Of a DNA stretch of 64,000 nt, positions 22,225 to 33,528 are shown piece by piece; within the stretch, counting starts at the first letter, position 1; each line of letters opens with the position of its first letter. The stretch is taken from the NCBI GenBank assembly GCA_025667525.1, contig CM046878.1, forward strand, positions 95,805,237-95,869,236, read 5' to 3'. The stretch comes from Glebionis coronaria (lineage: Eukaryota; Streptophyta; Magnoliopsida; Asterales; Asteraceae). The translations under genes and the position numbers were made by a program. The notes under the pieces were generated by a model that saw only the letters and a program-made list of their open reading frames with translations, searched no databases and had not been told where the DNA came from.

Positions 22225-23187
22225 ATGGCTCAACCCGAACACAATATGACTATGAGTTCTGCGTTCAAAGGTTTCTTTGATCGTCCTGAACTTACTGGCC
22301 CTAACTTTAATGATTGGTATCGCTCACTAAGAATAGTTCTAAGAGCAGCGGGTACTATCGATATCTTGACTACTCCTTATATGGAGGATCTTGCTGAAGG
22401 AGCATCTGATACGCAAAGGCTTGAACACGCTGCTAATGTTAAGAAGCACTCTGAGGTGGCTGCTTTAATGTTAGGAAGAATGGCTCCTCCACTTCAACAG
22501 AAGTATGAGCTCTGTTCTCCTAAGCGAATGCTTGATGAGCTCAATGCTATTCGAAAAGCCGCAAGTTGTGGAAATCTACGACTTGGTAGATGCTCTGCAT
22601 AGTTGCAAGCAAGCTCCTGGAAAGTCTGTAAGTGCCCATTATTTGGAGACGAGGGTTATATGAAACAGCTCATTGCACTAGGACAACCCTATGATCATAA
22701 TATGGCTATCAACTTGATCAATAGGTCCCTTAACAAAGACTTCAATGATTTTGTTCGTAACTATTATATGCATTGCATGAGGAAGACAGTTAATGATTTG
22801 CATGCAATGCTCATTGACTACGAAAAGGGGTTAAAGGACAAGGCATCTACTTCTACTCCTCATGTGCTTTATGTACAAAAAGGTAGAATGAGTAAGGCAA
22901 AACCGCATAAGAATAACAAGAAAGGCAAAGGCAAAGGCAAGGGTGATAAGGGCAAACAAGTTGCGACTTACTCTAAACCCAAGCAAAACTTTGTCAAGAA
23001 GAATCAATCTCAGAAGGATGAGACTTGTTTCCATTGCAAGGCAAGTGGACACTGGAAGAAGAACTGCCCTCTTTATCTCGAGGAGTTGCGAGAAATAACG
23101 AAGAAGGCTGAGCTTAGTGCTGCAGCATCTTCAGGTAACTTATATTTGATAGAGTTATTTAATCTTACATACAAATCAAATTCATGA
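22225..23187 (+). pseudogene. Copia gag of element D (broken)
   Basis: From MAQPEHNM at 22225 the gag reads through the DWYRSLRIVLRAAGTID region. A frame change and a TAG at 22600 lie where element C has intact-looking sequence, and the frame resumes at about 22603. It has a Lys-rich segment and one CCHC knuckle (CFHCKASGHWKKNC, near 23029). The next stop (TGA at 23185) falls where a Trp is expected before VYDTGCGI. Confidence 0.88.
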
Positions 23188-23250
23188 GTATATGATACGG
23201 GGTGCGGTATTAACATTTGTAATACCGTGCAGGGATTTGAGTTGGAGAGG

Positions 23251-24440
23251 TGATATGTTTTTTGTGACAACTTGAAGAGTGCCTGAATAACGTTTTTGGT
23301 AAATTTGTCTGGAAATCAAAAGCTCTAAAATATATTAATGAGAACGACTTGTTACAGCTTTTCTTTTTTCGATTTTGACCCATAAGTACAATTGTTAGTT
23401 TTTTGTTACTAACTGGAGTGGTTTATGCAATTTTTGTCATTCAATCTTTGCCATCAGCCAATTTGACAATTTAGTTTTAATTTGAGCTTTTAAGTAAACC
23501 TCGCAAAGTCGCAAAGTTTTAAATACAGTCTAATGAGTGTGTACATCTTTTAATTGCCAGAAATTGCCAAACATCAAAAGGAGAAGATTTAGTTACTTCT
23601 AGCTAGTAGCCTCGTGCATACACCAGAGCCGATGTAACTTTAACTGTATGATTTACTGGATCAAATTCGGTTAGCCAGAAAACTGATTTATGGGAGCCTC
23701 GCATCAGAAGCGGTTTAAACCTTTTTTTGGTCAAATTTGTAGGTTTTTACCCTCCCTTTTTTTGAGTGTTAAATGCTTTCTGTTATTCAACTGCATTTTA
23801 GCAAAGCATGTCTGCGCCGAAGCACAGTTCCTACAATCTCATCAATTTGTATCGAAAGAAAGATCATGAATCTCCATTTTCATTACCACAGTGAACATCA
23901 AAAGTTCAAGATATTGTACAAACAACCATTATTATACCTTCTGCCACACCACTGTAACATCACCAATGGCAATTTTGCAACAAGGATCAAATAAACACTG
24001 CAAAGACTGAAAAGTTTTAAACTTCATTCACTATTAATGCACAACACTTGCTTGACAATGAATATAGAGATGGGACTTAACTGTCAATCTTAACAAAGAG
24101 TATATGCGGTTTCATGCAGTTACTATTTAACTTGAGCTTTGTTTTATGAGGCATAAACTTCACATACACATGCTGCTCTGCAACATAGATGACATACATG
24201 CAGATCTGCCGATCCATGCTTACAGTGACCAGGACATTGAAGAGTATAACTAGCCAGAGACAAATTAGACAGGAGATATGAATCAAAAACAGAAATCATT
24301 GCAAAGTTTATACATCCCTAAAAAGTTTAAACCAAAACTTTGATCAGTTTAAATCATGATTCATCGAAACCACACCCATTACATGTGTTCTTTCCAAAAT
24401 GCATCTAAACAGAAAAAGGAAATACGTTCTAAGAAAAGCT
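23251..24440. other. Intergenic sequence and 3' UTR side of HOP
   Basis: No recognised gene or repeat. The last few hundred bases next to 24441 should hold the HOP 3' UTR; no clear polyadenylation signal was assigned. Short ORFs (for example minus 24286-24077) show no known domain. Confidence 0.5.
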
Positions 24441-27400
24441 TCATCTCATCTGCACGATTCCAGCACTGATTAGCTTCTGAATCTTATTCATCACGGAAGG
24501 ATTCTTCATGTGATCTTGTGATGCTTTCGGGTTCTCTTGAAGATCCTTCAACACCTGTGCCATTACGGGGTCGGTGAGAATATTCTGAATTTCTGGATCT
24601 TGCATGGCCTTTGCCTGTCTTTCTTTTAGCTCATCAGGTGACAAATCTCCACGGCTGGCTCGGTTAATTTGTTGCACACAGCTGAAAATGACAAGCAGAC
24701 ACGTGTAAACATAATTAAAATATAGTGAGCATCACTTTAGAGAATAAGTATTGTAATCATACCTCCTTACGCCCTCTAGCAACTCTGGGTTTTGAGGGTC
24801 GTGTTTCAAACCCTCCTGGTATGTCTCTAAAGCTTTGTCGAATTCCTTCATGAAAAATTGGATTGCACCTTTTCTAGTGTAGCCCTTTGAGAATTTTGGA
24901 TCAATCTCAATGCACTTCTCTGCATCCTTAAGACCCTCTGGCATGGCCCCAAGTTTTGTATATGAAGCAGCTCTATTACTGTATGACTACAAAAAGAAAA
25001 CCAACGACCACAATCAAAGTGTGTTCAAAACAGAAGACATAATATAAGCACATAGCTAACATAGTAATATACTACTAATAAAACACCACTTTAGCCGACA
25101 AGGTTCTCCTTTGCTGGTCAAAATTGAGTAAGGACCAGAGCACATAAACCTATCAAAGAAAAAAGAAATAACTACCTTTACATCCTTGGGATTTCTCCTC
25201 AAAGCTTCCGTGTAGTGCTTAATAGCATCTGGATATTTCTGCTCTTTGAAGTATTCATTACCTGAAGTACATATAAAATATTATTAACGATCTTGGAAAA
25301 AAAATAGTCTAATAAGATATTTACAATGCGTATTTTACAAACAATATTTACAAAGAGTAGAGAAAATTTTGCCACTAGAGAATCAAAATGAGAAATAGCA
25401 TGCTAACCTTTTTCACGCTCCTTTTCAGCAAGTTCAGGGTCATAATACTCTTGTTGCTCTAATTCCTTTTTAGCTCTCTCGGCATCATTGAGCTTCTTCA
25501 AAGTATCAGGATTACGATGCTCTGTAAGAGCTTTCTGGAAAGTCTCGATTGCAGGTTCAAAATCTTTAGAAACATTCGCCATTTTAACCAAAGCAGTTCC
25601 CTTTCTTGTCAAAGCCCTTGCAACCATCTTGTAGTCTGAACGAAGCTCCCTTCCTCTCTCCACTGCTTTGTCACAGTCTTTGATGCATTCATCATACTGT
25701 AAATAACAGATGGTCACAGTTAGCATCATTATGTAGTGGTGTAACACTAAAATCTAATAACCATTTAAAACTCTAGACTAATACACAATTGCTATGCAGT
25801 CCATGGTCATGCCTAATGCATCAAGGCAAACAACAGAAGATTATTCAAACAAATGCAGCATAAGATCGGCCAAACAATCTAAATCACGCTAGAAATACCC
25901 GAATACTGTATAAAACTTCCTGTACACTTCCGTTGCATCGCAAGCATAGAGATTAAGACATGAGATGAGATAATAGAACATAATTATACACTCAGATTTT
26001 AATTACAGATTTTTGAGCTTTAACTTCGTATACATAAATAGCTTGAATTGTTATGACAGTAAAAAAACCAAACCAGATGTAAATTTGCACATTCCAATGT
26101 TTGTGAAGATATACCACACGTCTAACTAATAAACTAGCACATTCCACTCTTTGAATAATATAATAAAGTTCTAAACTTTCTCGTTGTAAAGACACTATTT
26201 GGTTCAAATAAGAGAGTGTCAGAATGTGTTTGCTATAAGCATTTACCCAAAGCTAAACGCTAAAAAGCAACTTACTATTCAAAATCACACTAGCAGCCCT
26301 ATTCGTCAAAAACTAATTACTATGCACATCGCAATTCGTGTGGTATTATCTATAAAGTTCCCAACTTTTTCATAGTCAAAGCACCACTTAGCTCAATCTA
26401 TCATTATAATGTTTGGCATCATGTTTAAGTGATTACTGACATCGAATACTAATTAAGCCAGAAGTACCTATTCAGCACCTAAATTAATATCATATATTAA
26501 AACACAAAAAGCATCAAACCTACTACTCAAACCACATCATCAAAATTGCCAACCTCAAGACACAATGCCAAACACACATAATCCGATCAAGACATAACTA
26601 AGCTAAATAGAGGAAACCACTACAAAGTTCTAAACTTTCATTGTTGATGTATGTTTTAGCTCAACACACTACTACTAGAGAACGCCAACTACTCGAGCCC
26701 TAAATTAACACTAAAGGCATCTTTAGTGACTAATCAAAATCGCAATAATCAAATTACCAACACCAAAACACACATAATTAAAAAAAACAAAGCTTTATAC
26801 CTTGCCCATCTCCAAATACACCGCAGCCCGGTTAGTCAAATAAGATATATCCTCATCATCCAACTCAATCGCCTCAGAATAAAACCCAATCGCCTTCTCA
26901 AACTCCTTCTTCTTATACGCAGCATTCCCATTCTCCTTAGCCTTCTTGGCACTCTCCTTCTTCCCCTTCACTTCCTTCTCCTCCTCATTCACCTCCATCG
27001 GTTCAGGCTCCGGTTGCGGCACCTTCACTTCCCTCTTCTCCTCCTCCACATCCCGTTTTCGCTCACTCAACGGGGTCGCCTCCCTCGAACCCTCCCCTTC
27101 ATCCCCCATCTCCACGTCATCACCCCCAGCACCAGCACCAGCCCCACCTTGTATCTTCACATTCAACAAAACACTCAAAGCCTGCATCACCCTCTGATCC
27201 TGCAAAAACATGTTTAAGGTACTAGGGTTTCGTTGCAACTCCTGCATAATCGCTACGAAATCAGGCTGGCTCATGAACAGCCGAGTAGCTGGGTCAGCCG
27301 TCAGCTTAGCCCACATATCCGGCCCAAAAGCATCACCAAACAAATTCCCAGCTCCGGCTCCGGGTCCTCCAGCTCCGGCTCCACCAAACCCACGCCGAGC

Positions 27401-27769
27401 CGAAGCCGCGGCTCCTCTCTCCGCCTTTTCAGCTTCAGCCAAGCCGTTTTTCAAAGCTTCGTTATTCGGGTCAATTTTTAACCCCTTTTTATACGCTGCC
27501 ACAGCTTCGTGAAACTGGCGCAAGCCGTGAAAAGCCGAGCCGAGCCGGGAGTACCCTTTCCCCCAATCCGGCTTCAGATCGACAGTCTTCTGGGCATCGT
27601 GTAAGGCTTCTTGAAACTTGTTCAAAGAAGCGAAAGCAGCGGATCTGTTGGAGTAAAGGACGTGGTTGTCACGTGCGAGTTCGATCGCGTGAGTGAAGTG
27701 TTGGATGGCTTCGGTGTAGTTGCCGGAAGAGAAGGCGGCGTTGCCTTTAGCTTTGGCTTCGTCTGCCAT
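24441..27769 (-). CDS. HOP: HSP70-HSP90 organizing protein (HOP/STI1), five exons
   Basis: Cytosolic co-chaperone that binds the C-terminal tails of HSP70 and HSP90 through TPR domains and passes clients between them. Exons on the minus strand: 27769-26801, 25696-25408, 25261-25176, 24986-24763, 24681-24441. All introns are GT-AG, and the spliced frame is 602 codons, close to usual plant HOP length. Domains: TPR1 (about 2-115), STI1 (about 150-205), an acidic/Lys-rich linker, TPR2A (about 273-395), TPR2B (about 415-520) and a second STI1 (about 535-590), ending in GIVQMR. The TPR1 carboxylate-clamp residues are present (K6, N10, N41, K71, R75). In TPR2A, K278, N282 and N313 are present, with R350 at a position often Lys. 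The first intron is 1.1 kb. No frame damage, so this is probably the only active host gene here. Confidence 0.96.
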
Positions 27770-27837
27770 GTGTGTGTTTTTGGAGGTGTGATTAGTGCGT
27801 GTGAATTGTTTTTTTTTATAAAAAAAAGAGACGATTG

Positions 27838-27853
27838 TTTTTTTTTTTTTTTT
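27838..27853. repeat. Poly-T tract (A16 in the HOP 5' UTR)
   Basis: Sixteen T on the plus strand, about 70-85 bp upstream of the HOP start codon, with another T/A-rich run at 27810-27828. Confidence 0.8.
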
Positions 27854-27903
27854 GGTTTGGGAGATTCAAGATTGTGATGGGATAAAGAGAGAGGGATTAG
27901 GGT

Positions 27904-27940
27904 TTTTATATAAAGTGATGAAAGGTTCTGGATGGTTCTG
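27904..27940 (-). promoter_or_regulatory. HOP core promoter: TATA box and heat-shock-element-like site
   Basis: On the minus strand CTTTATATAAAAAC (TATA box, about 27903-27916) lies about 140 bp upstream of the ATG. Just upstream, 27921-27940 reads CAGAACCATCCAGAACCTTT. That fits alternating nGAAn/nTTCn units with two perfect GAA units and imperfect TTC units. HOP genes are heat-inducible in plants, so HSF control is plausible. Confidence 0.6.
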
Positions 27941-28105
27941 GGGGGTGTAAATAAGGAGATTAATTAATTATTTAATTACTTTAACACAATTGTTCCCATA
28001 TACGGTTTAATAATTAATCTACTTTTTTGATAATTAATTATTTAGCGTTGTTGTGTGTCTTCTTAAACTTTATTAAAATTAAAAAAATTATATATTTATT
28101 CGTGA
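27941..28105. other. Spacer between HOP promoter and LINE 3' end
   Basis: AT-rich, no gene seen. Distal HOP promoter elements could lie here or in the LINE tail. Confidence 0.4.
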
Positions 28106-29843
28106 CTAGTTAAACATTGAGGATTTAAACTTGAGCTTTGTCTCGGATTTTATTTTTTTTAACGGTAACTTTATTAGAAAAAAAGTAACAAGACGCGTAA
28201 AAAAAATCAAATAATAATGTTGTAACCAACTATCCCAGTTAATCAAACGACTACATCTATAATTAACCCATAAAAATGCTCTAGAAACAATGTCATCGAA
28301 CAACACATCATTTCGAGGAACACGATCCGAAAACAACAATTTATTACGAACCAACCAAATACTCCACCAAGCCGTGTAAAAAACACCTTCCAGCACCAAT
28401 TTAAGAGACGAAGAAATCCTCAAATCAATAAACCACTGTAACCAATTCGAGAAAGAACCAAGAGGAATCCACTGTATATTCCACCAACGACAAATACGCC
28501 CACGGCCACATCGCATCTGAAAAAAGTGTGTGTCGAATCTTCATAAGCAGGCGAGCACAGAGGACAAAGAGTGCTGGTAAGAAGCACTCCCTTATGAGAC
28601 AGATTAGCACGCGTGGGTAAACGATCTAAGCTAAGCTTCCAAGCAAAAATATTAACCTTGATGGGAATATACTTAACCCATCTCGTAGCAACATCAGATC
28701 TAGGCAGAAAAAAAAAGCATCCACAGCAACTCGCGCGTCTTTAACCATGAAAATCTCATCCCCACTCAAATCTCACACCCACCGATCCCCCATATTAGAT
28801 AAACAAACATTATTAATAAGATCTTGAAGCGACTGTAATTGGGACGCCTCTATTCCTCCTCTAACCTGCCGACGATGCGAAGAAATACCCGCCTCTAATT
28901 TAACGTTTACGGAGCAATCTTTCTCGGTCTCAAGTGCAAATATGTGTGGGAATCGAACACTAAGCCGAGACTCCCCAATCCAAATATCTGACTAGAATTT
29001 AGTCTCCCTCCCATTGCCCACCCGACGATGACAATGTGAAATCAAATCAACCCCTCGATCCTTCATTTTAAAAACCTCTTGCATTATAGCCACCCAATTA
29101 GATGCCTTATACCTGGAGTTCTTAGACAAAATAGAACCATGCATGGCCTTAATAAAACGACACCACGAAGAATTATCATCCGATATGTATCTCCAAACCC
29201 ATTTGAACAAAAGAGCCCGATTCAGCGCATAAAAACTCGACACACCTAACCCACCAAACTTCTTAGCTGCAAGGATTTTAGACCAGCTACCCATGCGGTT
29301 TTCCTCTCCTCACCTTTCTCTCAATAAAAGAAAATCGACGCAAGGATTCTAGCTCTTTAAGAACCATACAGGGGACCTTGTAAATAGACATATTATATAA
29401 TGACATAGAACCAATAACAGACCTAAGAAGCGTATACCTTCCTCCAATCGACAAAGCTTTAAGCTTCCAATTTGACAACCGAGCTTGAAATTTAGTAATT
29501 GAAGCCTCCCACGTGTTTCGTTTAGAACAGTTACCTCCCACTAAAACACCCAAGTAAGAAAAAGGTGTCATCAAAGGAGAACAACCTAAATTAACCGCAT
29601 CCCTTTCAACTATCTCACTTGGAAGACCAACACCTAGAAGTTGACTCTTCTTGAGATTAATCTCAAGACCAGAAGATAACGAGAAGCACCTCAATATATT
29701 AGTAATACCCATAAGATTAGTGTCGGGCCATTCACCAATAAATAACGCATCATCAGCATAGAAAAGGTGTGATATCAACATTGAATTGCCGACATCCACA
29801 CCTTTGAAAACACCCACTTCTACAGCCTTGTTGACAACTAAAT
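28106..29843 (-). pseudogene. LINE (RVT type), 3' part: end of reverse transcriptase and zf-RVT region
   Basis: The minus-strand frame 29817-29287 continues reverse transcriptase (LISHLFYADDALFIGEW, catalytic YADD) and the RT thumb (INLKKSQLLGVGLP). The next frame holds KILAAKKFGGLGVSSFYALNRALL. The region 28992-28106, in several frames, carries the zinc-binding RVT-type tail (W..IWLVRNKLLF). Multiple frame breaks. An A-rich run on the minus strand near 28146-28160 looks like the polyA tail. The upstream half is at 44802-48507; removing element C and one TAAAT copy rejoins the frame (see findings). Confidence 0.9.
29839..29843. repeat. Target site duplication of Copia C (left), TAAAT
   Basis: TAAAT here and at 44802-44806, directly outside the LTRs. 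Confidence 0.9.
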
Positions 29844-30661
29844 TGAAAGTTTATTAACATCATAAAAATTATATAAAACCCTAAACGAGATCAAAGCACA
29901 TATACCAGAAGCGATTTAACAAGATCCTAATAATAACACAATTATAATTAACCGAATTAAGGTTACATACCTTTACGCTAAAGCAAATCCACAAGACGAA
30001 GAACGAATCACCAATTCGGGTTTATACCGTAATACACCAAGATATAGTATAAAGTAAGACTATATTAAGATCTTGTACACACGTAATACAACGAGCTAAC
30101 CGTGATTCTAGCACGTGAAAACCGAAGTACAACACTTGTAAATAATATATCCAACAACCCTAGAGAGGGGTTAGGACTAGATTATCAACACAATCGATCA
30201 ACCAAGAAAACCAACCGAAAATCCCTTCGTGGTGTAACCTTGCGATCGGCCAAAAGAGAGAGGAGATGAGAGATTCAAGTTATGAAGATTATGAGGGGTG
30301 AGGAGATGTATTTATAGGCCTTAAACCCATTGTAGCCCAAGTAAATAAAAGGCAAGTTTTGCCCCCCCCCCCCCCTCTCCCCCTTGGAGCCCTAACCGAC
30401 CGACGAAACACCCCTCGTGGGGTGTTCCAGAACTTTCCGTCCTTCTTCCTTTTTATTCCTCTTACTATATATTATTTTAACACTCGTTAATACTTAACTC
30501 TTAATTAATTAACGATCGTTAAAGTTATATAGTTATTTGCTCGCTTTAAATTAATAAATATATTTACTAAGTAAATTAACTCTTTATGTATTGAGTGCAA
30601 TCCCGTAATCTCGAGTTTGATCCTATCACACGACTATTAAATATAAGTCCATAAACTTACA
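29844..30661 (-). repeat. 3' LTR of Copia C
   Basis: 818 bp, sense TGTAAGTTTATGG...TTTCA. Contains a run of 14 C on the plus strand at about 30362-30375; the partner LTR has a shorter C run near 44505-44514. Confidence 0.9.
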
Positions 30662-30674
30662 GCTCCCACTTGGA
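30662..30674 (-). promoter_or_regulatory. Polypurine tract of Copia C
   Basis: Minus strand CCAAGTGGGAGCT directly upstream of the 3' LTR. Confidence 0.65.
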
Positions 30675-30843
30675 CATATTTCGAATATCGTGATTACATT
30701 GACTAGCGTCTAGTTACACTTAGCAATGTCTCTAGTACAACTCGAGTAAGGTTTCTTGGACAAAATCTTTTCACGATTCTACATCGTTATTATTATCCTT
30801 TTATTTCTAATACAACGTTAATAAGGATATGGATCTCAGTCAT

Positions 30844-31982
30844 TGATAACGCTCTAATTATACATGTTTACGTGTGCGTTATCTGTATATATTTAGGTTA
30901 ATTATGTGCACTATCGATACTTAATGGAGTATATTTGATGTTATAGGTTCCAAGGACGTGTCGTGGAAAGAAATGGAAGAAACATAAAGATATCAAGCTT
31001 AAACGAATAAATAAAGTCAAGCTAAAGATCTCCCGACACCATCTAAAGGATTCGGAGCTATAGGAATCATTAGTTTGATTATTCGATAATAGTTTTCGTT
31101 TGGGAAAACTTGTAATCATCATTTGAATCATATAAGATCTTTTATCCCTTTTATTATGATCAATTCTGGAATTATTATGAATGTTATGTTTGTTATTCCT
31201 TTGATTATGGAGTATTAGCCTTGTGAATTTGGTTGCGGCATATGTAGAACTATGAATAGGTTATATTAGCTTCGCAGGGGCGAAGTGCGGCGCACAATTA
31301 GGTTTGTGCGGCGCACTTTCTCCCTGGTTCGTGATTATAAGCGTGGTTGATTTGTTCTTGTACTCGATACTATTATGTTTGATCATTGTTATGTATTTGG
31401 TTCATTCATGATTATAACTAGTACTTATATGATTGAATGGATTCCATGTCATCTAGTAAATGAATCTTGGTATTCGCCTTTGTCGCGATTGGTGGAATGA
31501 AATGCATAACGACTCTTGCATAATTTTGTTTAGTGCTTGAATTATTGAATCAAGCATAAACCATTCTTAATGCTTTTCGTATGACATGATCTTTAGAAGA
31601 ATTTTTGTTATATTAATTAGATGTTGCATGTGCGACTAGTAATCCACATGTTGTCTTACATTGTTTATGTGCTTATAATTCATCTTTGCTATCTATCTTT
31701 TCTATGTTCTTAGCCTAAACCAATCGTACCTTTAAATCATTGCTAGAAGCTTAAATCTTTAGAACTTGTGACACTCTAGAGATAATTGTTTTTACTTGTT
31801 AACAACAATCTCGTTGAACGACCTGGACTTTACCTTAGACTATACTATACACGAAATGGTATACTTGCCCGTGTTGTGTTTTTAGTCCCTTGTTTGGTAA
31901 TATCTAGTAATATAAAGTTAAAACACTCTTTCACAACATCAAGCTTTTGGCCCTTTGTTTAGGACTTGCGAAACACACAACA
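30844..31982 (+). mobile_element. Solo LTR 'E' (gypsy-like, 1139 bp) with target duplication
   Basis: Begins TGATAACGCTC, ends CACACAACA and is flanked by perfect GTCAT duplications (30839-30843, 31983-31987). No internal region or second LTR, so it is a solo LTR left by LTR-LTR recombination. It holds two copies of GTGCGGCGCAC at 31285 and 31306, 21 bp apart. Lineage not certain. Confidence 0.8.
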
Positions 31983-32067
31983 GTCATTCCTTTCATTAAC
32001 CATTTTGTTTCTCATTCATAGATTCAGAAAGATCATCAAAACAAATTTGGGTGTGGCCACACAAACA

Positions 32068-32632
32068 TGATGACGTATAGGCCCCAACCGGGTCATGAAC
32101 CCGGCCCACGGGTACTACCCGCATCCGACCCGTTACTAATGGGTTGGATTAATGTCATATAAGCTTATGGCTTCGAATGAACATTGGCCGCATAGATGTG
32201 TGTAGTCCGCAGCCCGGCACAGCCGGTACTGGGTTAGACAGAATCACAATCTTATTATGATTGGGATTTACCCTAAAGTAGAGGATATACACTGACCATA
32301 TTTAGAAGATAACAATCAAGCTAATTATGGCAGAAGCATCGGTGACAGCCCATTAGGGTTTCACCGCCTATATAAAGAACCCTCAAGGGTTCCACAAAGG
32401 TATCACATTCTTCATACTCTCATCCTACTGTCGATTCACAACCCTAAATCGATTACTTACTCTCACGTTGGAGTCTAATCGTGGGATAGATTCCCACGGT
32501 AAGCTTAACACATGTTGTTTTAGTGTGCAGGATCTCAACAAGAAGTTCACTTGGTGCAGGAGCCGGAACCCAAGCCCCCGAATTAAGCCTAAATCGGGTC
32601 AAGCTAAGGACCATCCAACTTTTCTATCAACA
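32068..32632 (+). mobile_element. Probable solo LTR 'F' (gypsy-like, about 565 bp)
   Basis: Begins TGATGACGTATAGG and ends CTATCAACA. The flanks share AACA at both sides, a short or imperfect duplication. It matches the sequence at 51425-52013, where the LTR is followed by a primer binding site. Shared block: TCTCACG(T/C)TG(G/A)AGTCTAATCG, at about 32461 and 51828. Confidence 0.65.
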
Positions 32633-33167
32633 AACATCTTACTAATCCCACGAGGGGCCCAGCTGTATTAAACTCCAAAACGAAATTGGAGGAAATAAAT
32701 TCCATATTGACTACGAGCAAAAGTTATGAATTTTGCAACACTTCCGAAAATAATCCTTATAGCTACCAGTTACGTTTAGCGTTAGATTATTCCACAGAGA
32801 TGCACTATATTCAAAATAGTTTTCTTGTATCTCAAGTCTAAGGATAACTATTTATGTTTTACTTGATGACAAAGATCCATAAAGTAAAAACATATAGTTG
32901 GGATAAGTCTAATATTCGATTCATCGAATATCATCCAAAATCGATCAATATACTTTCAAGTATACCCTATCGCTATTTTGATTTGTCTTAATTTAATAGT
33001 ATTCCCATATTATTAATCGACAACGGGCATTTAGCATAACAATTTATTCATGGATTAAGACATGTAAAATAGGATACACTAATTAAATAATAAGGAAGAA
33101 ACGAAACCCAATTTTTATTTCATTATATAATAATGTCATAACATCCTTCCAAATACTAATCACAGAT
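32633..33167 (-). other. 3' untranslated part of Copia C
   Basis: Between the end of pol and solo LTR F. No gene. The remaining pieces of this segment are 30675-30838 and 31988-32067. Confidence 0.6.
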
Positions 33168-33528
33168 TTATTGCATGAGTTCGCTAGCTAGTTGCAGCCC
33201 AATCGCTTTGGCATGCTTAACTACCTTTGGTCTAGGCAAAACCTTAGTTAAAGGATCGGCTATGTTATCATCTGTGTGAACTTTTATCAATTTGATTTCA
33301 CGAGCTTCAACTTGTTCTCGGACGTAGTAATGTCTACGCATAAAGTGTCTGGCTCCTTTCAGGACTCCAGGGTCATTGGCAAATACTATTGCGGCAGAAT
33401 TGTCACAATACATATCTATAGGTTCTTTAATTGAAGGCATCACTCCAAGATCTTTAATAAACTTCCTAATCCAAACAGCTTCCATTGCAGCTTCTGAAGC
33501 AGCCATGTACTTAGACTGAGTAGCATGC
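33168..33528 (-). pseudogene. Copia C pol: end of RNase H
   Basis: Typical Copia RNase H C-terminus (SKYMAASEAAMEAVWIRKF, then DNSAAIVFAND and ...IADPLTK). The N-terminal part lies beyond the inserted solo LTR, at 35408-35819. Confidence 0.9.

Larger units (their letters stand above)
19980..23250 (+). mobile_element. Truncated Copia element D (5' LTR, leader, gag only)
   Basis: Same family as Copia C but in the opposite orientation. It has a 735-bp LTR, a primer site, a 1.5-kb leader and a broken gag. It stops just after the start of the protease region (VYDTGCGINICNT...), where homology to C ends at about 23250. No pol, 3' LTR or target duplication. Confidence 0.85.

Noticed and set aside
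26726..27512. Plus-strand ORFs opposite HOP exon 1
   Set aside because: They are low-complexity antisense shadows of a well-supported exon.
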